Assembly (NCBI GenBank): GCA_016776525.1
Contig: JADHTD010000027.1
Span: forward strand, 1-15,805
Direction: 5' to 3'
Length of the DNA: 15,805 bases
From: Rhodospirillales bacterium
GTDB taxonomy: Bacteria; Pseudomonadota; Alphaproteobacteria; Rhodospirillales; JADHTD01
Shown here piece after piece: positions 7,102-13,090 of the stretch. The position numbers and the translations under genes are program-made. The notes under the pieces were generated by a model. The model saw only the letters and a program-made list of their open reading frames with translations. It was not told where the DNA came from and did no database searches. The stretch's first letter is position 1. Each line of letters opens with the position of its first letter.

Positions 7102-8577
7102 TTATGCCCAGGTGCGGAGGGTTCTGGCCTTGAGGTCGATTTCCACGATGCGGTGGTTGTTGGTGTCCGAAACCAGAAGCCGGTCGTCGCCGTCGGCGAT
7201 GACGCCGGCCGGTTCGCCGTCCATCCGGTAGTCGCAGTCAATATGATCGAAGCCGATTTCGCCGAGGTCGGAAACCCGGCCCGAATGAAAATCCATTTGC
7301 CGCAGGCAGCCGTTGAAACTGTCGGCGACGACCAGGCCGCCGTTGCGCACGGCCAGCCCCATGGGATGCTGGAAGAGGGCTTCGCTGAAAGCGCCGTTGG
7401 TATGGCCGAATTCGAACAGGTCCTGGCCGCTGAGGGTCGTCACCTGGGGGTCGTTGTCCAGCGACAGGGAACGGATGGCCGAGGATTCGCTGTCGGCGAA
7501 ATATAGCGTGCTTCCGCTGTCGTCCAGGGCCAGGCCGTTGGGTTGGGCCAGTTCGGCCTCCGGGGCGGCGCCGTCGACGATATCGCCGCCGCTGTTGCCG
7601 GCCAGGGGGCGCACGATGTGGTCGGTAAGGTCGTAAATGCCGATCTGGTGGGTGCCGGCGTTGGCGAAATAAAGCTGCGAACCGTTTACTTCCAGATCCC
7701 AGACCGAGGCCAGGGAAACCTCATGGCCGGCTTTCTGGCCTTGAAGGTCCTTGCCCCGGTACCCGGTGCCGGCCAGGGTCGAGACGTCCCCGGAATCCAG
7801 GTCAATGCGGCGGATGGCGTGGTTGCCGGAATCGGCCACGTAGAGAATACCGTCGGCGGAAATCAGGCCCTGCGGGCTGTTGAACGAACAGCCTTGCAAA
7901 TCACCGTCGAAGAATCCGGGGTTGCCGCTGCCGATACGCCGGCGTTCGCGGCCGTCGTCGCCGAGGATGACGATCTGGTGGTGGCCGCTATCGGCGACGG
8001 CCCAGGACTTCTCGCCGCCGGCCCCGCGCAGGGGTTTTATCTTACCGGGAAATTTAAGGGTCCTGTCGCCGTTGTCCGGCGCCACACGAACGGCGGGCGG
8101 CGGGGCCGGGGCCAACTGGCCGGACTCTTTGATGTCCTGGATCATTTTTCCGATGCCGGTGACCAGCAGGTCCGGGTTGGGCTCGCCGGGCATGTCGCCG
8201 ATGACCCGGCCCTTGGCGTCGATGATAACCAGAGTCGGCCAGGCGCGGATGCCGTAATCATCCCACAGGATCATCTGCGGGTCGTGGACGATGGGATGGC
8301 GGATGCCGTACCGTTCAATGGCGCGGAGCACGTTTACCGGATTACGTTCGGCATCGAATTTCGGTGAATGGACGCCGATGACGACAACGTCTTCCCCATA
8401 GGCCTCCATAATCTTATTGAGGGTCGGCAGGACATGCAGGCTGTTGACGGAACACGAGGTCCAGAAATCGAGTATGACCAGCCGCCCCTGCAAATCCTGC
8501 AGCGAAAGCGGGCGGTCAACGTTGAGCCATTGGAGGCCGGGACGGTCAAGCTCCGGTGCCCGGGTGATTCCGAACAT
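7102..8577 (-). CDS. NHLRC2-like protein: thioredoxin fold plus NHL beta-propeller, CxxC lost
   Basis: A 491-residue protein with two domains. Residues ~15-155 form a TlpA/AhpC-like thioredoxin fold (LVILDFWTSCSVNSLHVLPTL, then AWPTLVIIDAKGRVIG with the cis-Pro). A Pro/Ala-rich linker follows near 155-170, and then an NHL-repeat beta-propeller to the C-terminus with repeated motifs such as YVADSGNHAIRRIDL, YFADSESSAIRSLSL, VVADSFNGCLRQMDF and LVSDTNNHRIVEIDL. This is the NHLRC2 architecture. From knowledge of that family, the active-site segment normally reads CCINC. Here it is C42-S43-V44-N45-S46, so both cysteines of the CxxC pair are serine and only the preceding Cys remains. No signal peptide is visible, so it is probably cytoplasmic. 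GGAG lies just before the ATG. It is divergent from the Usp gene across the DnaA-box spacer. The function of bacterial members is poorly known. Confidence 0.88.
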   Translation of the reverse strand: MFGITRAPELDRPGLQWLNVDRPLSLQDLQGRLVILDFWTSCSVNSLHVLPTLNKIMEAYGEDVVVIGVHSPKFDAERNPVNVLRAIERYGIRHPIVHDPQMILWDDYGIRAWPTLVIIDAKGRVIGDMPGEPNPDLLVTGIGKMIQDIKESGQLAPAPPPAVRVAPDNGDRTLKFPGKIKPLRGAGGEKSWAVADSGHHQIVILGDDGRERRRIGSGNPGFFDGDLQGCSFNSPQGLISADGILYVADSGNHAIRRIDLDSGDVSTLAGTGYRGKDLQGQKAGHEVSLASVWDLEVNGSQLYFANAGTHQIGIYDLTDHIVRPLAGNSGGDIVDGAAPEAELAQPNGLALDDSGSTLYFADSESSAIRSLSLDNDPQVTTLSGQDLFEFGHTNGAFSEALFQHPMGLAVRNGGLVVADSFNGCLRQMDFHSGRVSDLGEIGFDHIDCDYRMDGEPAGVIADGDDRLLVSDTNNHRIVEIDLKARTLRTWA

Positions 8578-8782
8578 GGACTCCAGCCTTTCGGTTTATT
8601 GTCCGTTGGTAAAAAGGGAAGATAGCCCGAGATACGGCGCTATAGACCCTCCCACCTTCGAATATGTTGTTGTTATGCTTAATAGGTAGGGATTGGAACG
8701 CATATTTCCAGACTTTTTATGGGTTTACTGTGCTTTTTTTCAAAGGCCTGATAAGACACCGTCGTAGACAGTCCGGGCAGCT

Positions 8783-8791
8783 TGTGGATAA
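8783..8791 (-). promoter_or_regulatory. DnaA box (perfect)
   Basis: TGTGGATAA on the plus strand is TTATCCACA on the minus strand, an exact match to the DnaA-box consensus TTATNCACA. It is the left arm of an 11-base perfect inverted repeat (TTGTGGATAAA 8782-8792, TTTATCCACAA 8860-8870). Confidence 0.65.
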
Positions 8792-8860
8792 AGTTGTCCC
8801 CGCTCTAAGGCCCTGAATTAGGAGTAGATATTTTTAAAAGGATCACACCTATTCCTTGTT

Positions 8861-8869
8861 TTATCCACA
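8861..8869 (+). promoter_or_regulatory. DnaA box (perfect)
   Basis: TTATCCACA on the plus strand matches the DnaA consensus exactly and mirrors the box at 8783-8791, with 69 bases between the two nonamers. An AT-rich core lies between them. Binding and role (origin, DnaA titration or regulation) are not shown by the sequence. Confidence 0.65.
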
Positions 8870-8944
8870 AATCACCAAAGCATAACGGTAACCCGGCCCC
8901 GAAACCAATTTATTTAGCGATTTGCCCTGTCGAAGCCGGAAATG

Positions 8945-8958
8945 TTGACCTATATCAA
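8945..8958 (+). promoter_or_regulatory. FNR/Anr/FixK-like box upstream of the Usp gene
   Basis: TTGAC-CTAT-ATCAA matches the FNR/FixK consensus TTGAT-N4-ATCAA at nine of ten positions. Its centre (8951.5) lies 41.5 bases ahead of the start point predicted from the -10 at 8981-8986, the classical class II activator position. This predicts induction of the downstream Usp gene at low oxygen. Confidence 0.75.
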
Positions 8959-8980
8959 TGTTGTAAGAGCTATGCAGGAT

Positions 8981-8986
8981 TAGAAT
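8981..8986 (+). promoter_or_regulatory. -10 element of the Usp promoter
   Basis: TAGAAT differs from TATAAT at one base and implies a start near 8993. No good -35 is present. The FNR-like box takes that place, as is usual for class II activated promoters. The implied leader is about 60 bases. Confidence 0.6.
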
Positions 8987-9052
8987 GATTATGACCCAAA
9001 AGTAAGGATTCCGTGGTAGACATGAAGGCGGAATCGCCTGGAAGGAGTGATC

Positions 9053-9889
9053 ATGGCTTTAAAAGATATTCTGGTTCACGTTGACCCCAACAAGCAGGGC
9101 ATTGCCCGCATGGATGCGGCGGTTAACTTAGCTATCACCCATGGGGCGCACCTGACCGGGCTCTATGTCAAATCCCACATCCCCATTCCGCCTTATATCC
9201 AGGCCCAGATCGGCCAGGACGTGTTGGATATGCAAACGGCTACGCTGGATAGGCTGTCCGACGAAGCGGAAGCGGTCTTCGTCGATAAAGCCAAGAAAGC
9301 CGATGTGTCCTTTGAATGGCGCTCTGCCGAAGGCGATATAATCGAAATTCTCAACATGAATGCCCGCTACTGCGATCTTGCGGTGATCGGCCAGCTCAAC
9401 CCGGAAGAAGGCGGTATCGCCGCCGATGCCGGATTGCCGGATCGCCTGATTCTGTCCATGGGGCGTCCGGCCTTGGTCGTACCCTATGTGGGCGAGTACC
9501 CGGTGATCGGCGAACGGGTGATGGTGGCCTGGGACGGCAGCCGACGGGCAACACGCGCCGTCAATGATGCCCTGCCGTTGTTGAAGTTGGCCAAGAAGGT
9601 CAGCGTCATGGCCGTCAATCCCGGCAACGGTCCGGAAGGCCACGGCGACGTGCCGGGCATGGACCTGGCCCAGCATCTGGCCCGGCATAAGATCAACGCC
9701 GAAGCCGAACATGTGACCACCGACGACATCGACATCGCCGACATGCTGCTCTCACGGGCGGCGGACGAAGGCATCGACCTGTTCGTCATGGGCGCCTACG
9801 GCCATGCCCGCTGGCGCGAACTGGTCCTGGGCGGCGTTACCCAGCATATGCTGGAGCACATGACCATGCCGGTGTTGATGAGTCACTAA
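9053..9889 (+). CDS. Universal stress protein with tandem Usp domains
   Basis: A 278-residue cytoplasmic protein with two Usp (alpha/beta nucleotide-binding) domains. Domain 1 starts MALKDILVHVDPNKQGIARM, and domain 2 starts near EYPVIGERVMVAWDGSRRATRA. The C-terminal GAYGHARWRELVLGGVTQHML (247-267) matches the ATP-binding pattern G-x2-G-x9-G, with G where S/T is common; that variant is frequent in proteobacterial Usp proteins. The start is set at ATG 9053 because GAAGGAG (9041-9047) lies five bases ahead. The GTG at 9047 overlaps that ribosome-binding site and is rejected. The FNR-like box and -10 upstream suggest oxygen-controlled expression, in line with FNR/FixK-regulated usp genes in other proteobacteria. 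The gene ends before a nested inverted-repeat terminator. Confidence 0.93.
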   Translation: MALKDILVHVDPNKQGIARMDAAVNLAITHGAHLTGLYVKSHIPIPPYIQAQIGQDVLDMQTATLDRLSDEAEAVFVDKAKKADVSFEWRSAEGDIIEILNMNARYCDLAVIGQLNPEEGGIAADAGLPDRLILSMGRPALVVPYVGEYPVIGERVMVAWDGSRRATRAVNDALPLLKLAKKVSVMAVNPGNGPEGHGDVPGMDLAQHLARHKINAEAEHVTTDDIDIADMLLSRAADEGIDLFVMGAYGHARWRELVLGGVTQHMLEHMTMPVLMSH

Positions 9890-9890
9890 T

Positions 9891-9947
9891 TTACGGGAGC
9901 TTGACCCCAACCCAACAGCATCTTTTACTGGAGCTTGACCCCCACCG
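9891..9947 (+). repeat. Two ~23-base direct repeats at the Usp terminator
   Basis: TTACGGGAGCTTGACCCC (from 9891) and TTACTGGAGCTTGACCCC (from 9925) start near-identical copies 34 bases apart. The second copy forms the left arm of the terminator. The first copy pairs with a third, inverted copy at 9984-10000. Confidence 0.65.
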
Positions 9948-9964
9948 CTGGGGGTCAAGTTTTT
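9934..9964 (+). terminator. Intrinsic terminator of the Usp gene
   Basis: An 11-base stem, CTTGACCCCCA (9934-9944) with TGGGGGTCAAG (9949-9959), has a CCGC loop and runs into TTTTT (9960-9964). It lies 45 bases beyond the Usp stop. An outer arm pair (9900-9916 with 9984-10000; two mismatches, one a possible G-U) encloses it. Confidence 0.82.
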
Positions 9965-10013
9965 CCTGCTTGTTCCAGGTGCGGTTGGGTGGGGGTCGAG
10001 TCTCAATAAACGA

Positions 10014-10028
10014 AAGTGCTTAGCACTT
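10014..10028. promoter_or_regulatory. 15-base perfect palindrome before the GFA gene
   Basis: AAGTGCT-T-AGCACTT sits directly ahead of the GAGGGGG ribosome-binding site of the GFA gene. Its position would let a dimeric regulator block transcription, or a hairpin hide the start region. No regulator gene is adjacent. Confidence 0.45.
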
Positions 10029-10040
10029 GAGGGGGTATAT

Positions 10041-10445
10041 ATGAAAATCGACGGAGCCTGCCATTGCGGCGCTATCAAATATGAGGCGGAGATCGACCCC
10101 GAGGCCGTCCGCCTGTGTCATTGCAGCGACTGCCAGAATTTTTCCGGCGGTGCCTTTCGCACCGTTGTCCTGGTGTCGGAAGACAACCTGACGGTACTCA
10201 GCGGCGCGCCGAAGGAATACGTCAAAATCGGCGACAGCGGCAACCAGCGCATCCAGGCTTTTTGCGGCACCTGCGGGGCGGGATTCCATTCGACCTCGGT
10301 CGGTGACGGGCCGAAGGTCTACAGCCTGCGCCTGGGCACGGCGCGGCAACGCAACGAGCTTGTTCCGAAGAGCCAAATCTGGACCCGCTCGGCGCAAGCG
10401 TGGCTCGGTGACATCGACTCCATTCCGAAATCCGAGAAGGCCTAA
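10041..10445 (+). CDS. GFA-family (CENP-V/GFA domain) zinc protein
   Basis: A 134-residue protein with the zinc-ligand pattern of the Gfa-like family. It has CHC at 7-9, CHCSDC at 26-31 followed by QNFSGGAF, and CGTC at 75-78 followed by GAGFHS. The whole length is one compact beta-rich domain, the usual size for the family. The name comes from glutathione-dependent formaldehyde-activating enzyme (S-hydroxymethylglutathione formation), but most homologues are uncharacterised and that activity should not be assumed. GAGGGGG lies five bases before ATG 10041, immediately after a 15-base palindrome. The gene converges on the OppC-type permease gene, with a 26-base tandem repeat between them. It could be a small detoxification protein; no formaldehyde genes are near. 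Confidence 0.88.
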   Translation: MKIDGACHCGAIKYEAEIDPEAVRLCHCSDCQNFSGGAFRTVVLVSEDNLTVLSGAPKEYVKIGDSGNQRIQAFCGTCGAGFHSTSVGDGPKVYSLRLGTARQRNELVPKSQIWTRSAQAWLGDIDSIPKSEKA

Positions 10446-10451
10446 GGCCCA

Positions 10452-10529
10452 GCGGGTCAATCCCGCTTCAGGGCTCCGCGGGTCAATCCCGCTTCAGGGC
10501 TCCGCGGGTCAATACCGCTTCAGGGCTTT
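10452..10529. repeat. 26-base tandem repeat, three copies, overlapping the oppC-like stop codon
   Basis: Three head-to-tail 26-base units start at 10452, 10478 and 10504. The first two are identical. The third differs at three positions (one in its CCCGC arm, two at its last bases) and contains the final codons and stop of the leftward permease gene (10509). On the minus strand each copy could encode ALKR(D/Y)-stop, so the outer copies look like duplications of the gene's end. The first two units each hold GCGGG-TCAAT-CCCGC, a short hairpin, between two convergent genes. Confidence 0.85.
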
Positions 10530-11435
10530 CGGGTCGAGGGCGTCCTGCAAACCGTCGCCGAGGAAGTTGAAGGCGATGACGGTGACGAAGATCAGCACAC
10601 CCGGATAGAAGGCCAGGGCCGGCGCCGACCAGATCAGTTCCTGGGCGTTGGTCAGCAGGTTGCCCCAACTGGGGATCGGCGGCTGAATGCCGAGGCCCAG
10701 GAAACTCAACACCGATTCCAAGAGGATCACGTTGCCGGTGGCCAGTGTCGTGGCGACGATGATCGGCGAAGCCAGATTGGGCAGGATATGCACGCCCATG
10801 ATACGCGCCGCCCCGGCGCCCTGGGCATGGGCGGCCAGCACGAAGGGCCGGGCCCGGAGGGCCAGGGCCGAGCTGCGCACCAGGCGGGCCACCGTCGTCC
10901 AGCCGGCCAGGGCCACGATGATGATGATACGGTAGAGACTGACGTCCTCGGATTCGACCCAGGCCTGGGGCAGGCCCAGCTTGCCCAGGTCCAGCGCCGC
11001 CAGCACGATCAGCAACGGCAGCATCGGCAGCGAGATGACGCCGTCGGTAAAGCGCATCAGCAAGGCATCCAGGCGGCCGCCGTAATAGCCCGCCAGCAGC
11101 CCGATAAGGGTGCCGATGACGGCCGCCACCAGGGCCGCCGTCAGGCCGACAAACAGCGATACCCGCCCGCCGTAGAGCAGCCGTACCAGGTTGTCGCGGC
11201 CCAGTTCGTCGGTGCCCAGCGGGTGGGCCGTGCTGGGGCCTGCGAAACGGGCCAGCAGGTTGACCGCATCGGCCGGGCCGATAAGGGCTTCGACCAGCGG
11301 CGCGGCCAGGGCGGCCGTCACCATCACGCCCAGGGCCAGGGCGCTGGCCACGGCCAGCCGGTGTTCGATGAACCGCTCGAAGGTCAGCCGCCAGACGCCC
11401 TTCGGCGGCGGCAGGGTATTGGTGGCCGTCGTCAT
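10509..11435 (-). CDS. ABC transporter permease, OppC/DppC type
   Basis: A 308-residue inner-membrane protein. HPLGTDELGRD (71-81) is the diagnostic OppC/DppC signature. The conserved EAA loop that docks the ATPase is at about 198-222 (VLAAHAQGAGAARIMGVHILPN). About six membrane segments follow the usual layout, and the C-terminus has FNFLGDGLQDALDPK, also typical. It pairs with the OppB-type protein to form the channel of a peptide/nickel/opine-class importer. Its ATG overlaps the oppB stop by four bases (ATGA), so the two are translationally coupled. The stop codon lies in the third unit of a 26-base tandem repeat. No ATPase or binding-protein gene adjoins, so the complex must be completed from elsewhere or from an unseen locus. 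Confidence 0.92.
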   Translation of the reverse strand: MTTATNTLPPPKGVWRLTFERFIEHRLAVASALALGVMVTAALAAPLVEALIGPADAVNLLARFAGPSTAHPLGTDELGRDNLVRLLYGGRVSLFVGLTAALVAAVIGTLIGLLAGYYGGRLDALLMRFTDGVISLPMLPLLIVLAALDLGKLGLPQAWVESEDVSLYRIIIIVALAGWTTVARLVRSSALALRARPFVLAAHAQGAGAARIMGVHILPNLASPIIVATTLATGNVILLESVLSFLGLGIQPPIPSWGNLLTNAQELIWSAPALAFYPGVLIFVTVIAFNFLGDGLQDALDPKALKRY

Positions 11436-12397
11436 GACCGCACCTTGCCGTAACTAATGCGCGGGTCGAGCGACACATAGGCGATGTCGGCCAGCAGGTT
11501 GCCGACCAGGGTCAATACGGTGGCGAACAGCAGGGCAATGAGGGCCAGGTTGAAGTCGTTGCCCATGATGGCGTCGAAGATCAGCTTGCCCATGCCGGGG
11601 TAGGAGAAAATGGTCTCGGTGATCAGCGCCCCGGAAAACAGCGTGCCGAAATCGAGGGCGATGATGGTGACTACCGGAATGAGGGCATTGCGCAGGGCAT
11701 GGCCGAGGACGACGCGGCTTTCCGGCAGCCCCTTGGCGCGGGCCGTGCGGATGTAATCCTGACGAAGCGTCTCGATCATGGCGGCCCGCATGTAGCGGGT
11801 ATGGCCGCCGACGCTGGCGATGGTGATGGTGGCCACCGGCAACACCAGATGTTTAAGCGTATCCCACAGCCCCTCGGCGCCGACCGTGCCCATGCCGCCA
11901 GCCGGCAGGACGCCCAGCAGCACGGCGAAGACGATAATGAGAAGGAGCGCCAGCCAGAAGGGGGGCACGGAAATACCGGCAAAAGCCAGCAGGTTGACCG
12001 TGTAATCTGTTTTGGAGTAGGGCCGGGTGGCGGCCCAGATGCCGCTCGGCAGGGCGATCAGCAGCGACAGGGCGAAACTGGCGCCCAACAGGACCACCGT
12101 ATTTCCCAAGGCCGGAATCAGCACCTCGAAGACCGGCTTGGCATGCAGGCGGGAAAAACCGAAATCGCCGCCCAGCGCCGCCCCCAGCCAGTTGGCGTAG
12201 CGTTCGATCAGCGGCTTATCGAGGCCATACAGGGCCCGCAGGCGTTCAGCGTCTTCCGAGGTAATCTTCGGATTGGCGCTGATCATCAGGTCGACCGGAT
12301 CGCCCGGCATCAGCCCCATCAGCCCGTAGATGACAAAGGACATGACCGCCAAGACGACGGCGGACTGGATCAATCGGTCGAGCAGGTGTCGGGTCAT
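11432..12397 (-). CDS. ABC transporter permease, OppB/DppB type
   Basis: A 321-residue inner-membrane protein. The N-terminal membrane helix is followed by the family periplasmic region LMPGDPVDLMISANPKIT and LRALYGLDKPLIERYANWL. The EAA loop lies at about 216-242 (RTARAKGLPESRVVLGHALRNALIPV), and the C-terminal ETIFSYPGMGKLIFDAIMGND is characteristic of OppB/DppB. The start at 12397 (MTRHLLDRL) is favoured because the family N-terminus begins there. An in-frame GTG at 12445 would add 16 residues rich in Pro, and it falls inside a hairpin cluster. The gene overlaps the OppC-type gene by four bases. Upstream on the same strand is the dihaem cytochrome gene, 81 bases away, which is functionally unrelated as far as can be seen. 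Confidence 0.92.
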   Translation of the reverse strand: MTRHLLDRLIQSAVVLAVMSFVIYGLMGLMPGDPVDLMISANPKITSEDAERLRALYGLDKPLIERYANWLGAALGGDFGFSRLHAKPVFEVLIPALGNTVVLLGASFALSLLIALPSGIWAATRPYSKTDYTVNLLAFAGISVPPFWLALLLIIVFAVLLGVLPAGGMGTVGAEGLWDTLKHLVLPVATITIASVGGHTRYMRAAMIETLRQDYIRTARAKGLPESRVVLGHALRNALIPVVTIIALDFGTLFSGALITETIFSYPGMGKLIFDAIMGNDFNLALIALLFATVLTLVGNLLADIAYVSLDPRISYGKVRS

Positions 12398-12439
12398 GTC
12401 CCGATTGTCGGGGCACAAGGGCGCTTTTGGCAAGGGGGA

Positions 12440-12464
12440 GGGCACCGAAGCGTGCCCACGGCAC
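12440..12464. repeat. Overlapping alternative hairpins between cytochrome and oppB genes
   Basis: GGGCAC-CGAAGC-GTGCCC (12440-12457) and GTGCC-CAC-GGCAC (12452-12464) share the central GTGCC, so only one can form at a time. There is no T tract, which argues against a simple intrinsic terminator. The pair lies just past the cytochrome stop and ahead of oppB. Confidence 0.45.
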
Positions 12465-12478
12465 CTCCGGTCAGTCGT

Positions 12479-12982
12479 CTATGGAGAGGCCAGTTGACGT
12501 TCCATCATCCGAACGATGGTTGGGATTTCACTCCCTGCGAGCCGACCGTGATTGTTCAGGAACGCTTCGATATCACGGCCGGTATAGCGGCCGATGACCC
12601 GGCCATTCCTCAGGATCAGTTCGAATCGCACGAAGGTCACCGCCCGGCCGTGACAAATGAGGCATTTCTCATGGAATATCGGCTCCGTCTCCAGGATCGA
12701 CGCCAGATGGGCAACCATCACCTCAGCCTCGGCAGATTCCAGTTTTCCGTGTCCATCCTTGAGAAAAGATCCGAGTTCCAGCCCCGTTTCGCGCCCGACG
12801 ACCTTATTGCCCTGTCGTTTGAGAGTTACATGAACAAATTCGCCGGCATGCTCCACGTGGCATCGGGCGCAATGCTGCTCGTACAGTTGGTGCGGGTCGG
12901 TCGTTTGCGCGAATGAAAACTGGCTGCCGGTAATCACAAACGCAAGCAGCAGGGATGCCGTTGTCAGATAACGAAAAACCAT
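12479..12982 (-). CDS. Periplasmic dihaem c-type cytochrome with duplicated domain
   Basis: A 167-residue exported protein. A signal peptide (hydrophobic to about residue 22) should be cut after SFA (residue 25). Two haem-attachment motifs are present: CARCH (38-42) and CLICH (107-111). The two halves are homologous. After each CxxCH comes a similar run, LKRQGNKVVGRETGLELGSFL and LILRNGRVIGRYTGRDIEAFL, then HGKL (78-81) or HGRL (145-148). The matching His78 and His145 are candidate second axial ligands, because no Met is conserved between halves. I do not recognise a named cytochrome family. Electron transfer in the periplasm is the likely role. No Shine-Dalgarno is visible before the ATG, and an AT-rich -10-like stretch lies so close that a leaderless mRNA is possible. 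Confidence 0.88.
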   Translation of the reverse strand: MVFRYLTTASLLLAFVITGSQFSFAQTTDPHQLYEQHCARCHVEHAGEFVHVTLKRQGNKVVGRETGLELGSFLKDGHGKLESAEAEVMVAHLASILETEPIFHEKCLICHGRAVTFVRFELILRNGRVIGRYTGRDIEAFLNNHGRLAGSEIPTIVRMMERQLASP

Positions 12983-12986
12983 GGGG

Positions 12987-12998
12987 TATATTTTATCA
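12987..12998 (-). promoter_or_regulatory. Possible -10 region of a leaderless cytochrome mRNA
   Basis: On the minus strand GATAAAATATAC lies a few bases before the cytochrome ATG. TAAAAT is one base off TATAAT and would place the start point at or next to the ATG. The -35 match is poor. No ribosome-binding site is seen, which fits leaderless translation but does not prove it. Confidence 0.35.
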
Positions 12999-13017
12999 AT
13001 TTTCCGCCGTTTATCAT

Positions 13018-13053
13018 AAGAAAAACCGGGAACCGGTTGGGCCGGTCCCCGGT
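13018..13053 (-). terminator. Intrinsic terminator of the DUF3012 lipoprotein gene
   Basis: On the minus strand ACCGGGGACCGG pairs with CCGGTTCCCGGT (one G-U) around a five-base loop and is followed by TTTTCTT. Plus-strand arms are 13025-13036 and 13042-13053. It separates the lipoprotein transcript from the cytochrome gene, so the two are independently expressed. Confidence 0.8.
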
Positions 13054-13090
13054 CATCTTCAAGTAACAGAAGGGCGGTTCGATAACGGCC

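Larger units (their letters stand above)
8578..9052. other. 475-base gene-free divergent intergenic region
   Basis: No coding sequence is supported here. It separates the leftward NHL gene from the rightward Usp gene and is AT-richer than its flanks. It carries two perfect DnaA boxes in inverse orientation (8783-8791 and 8861-8869) around an AT-rich core (GATATTTTTAAAAGGATC, 8826-8843), then an FNR-like box and a well-placed -10 element before the Usp gene. The NHL promoter must also lie here but is not obvious. Confidence 0.75.

Noticed and set aside
9022..9052. Short upstream reading frame beginning ATGAAGGCGGAA before the Usp gene
   Set aside because: It does not stop before the Usp start, has no ribosome-binding site and shows no leader-peptide features.
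10452..10503. CRISPR-like array
   Set aside because: The 26-base units are directly contiguous with no spacers and derive from the end of the adjacent gene.
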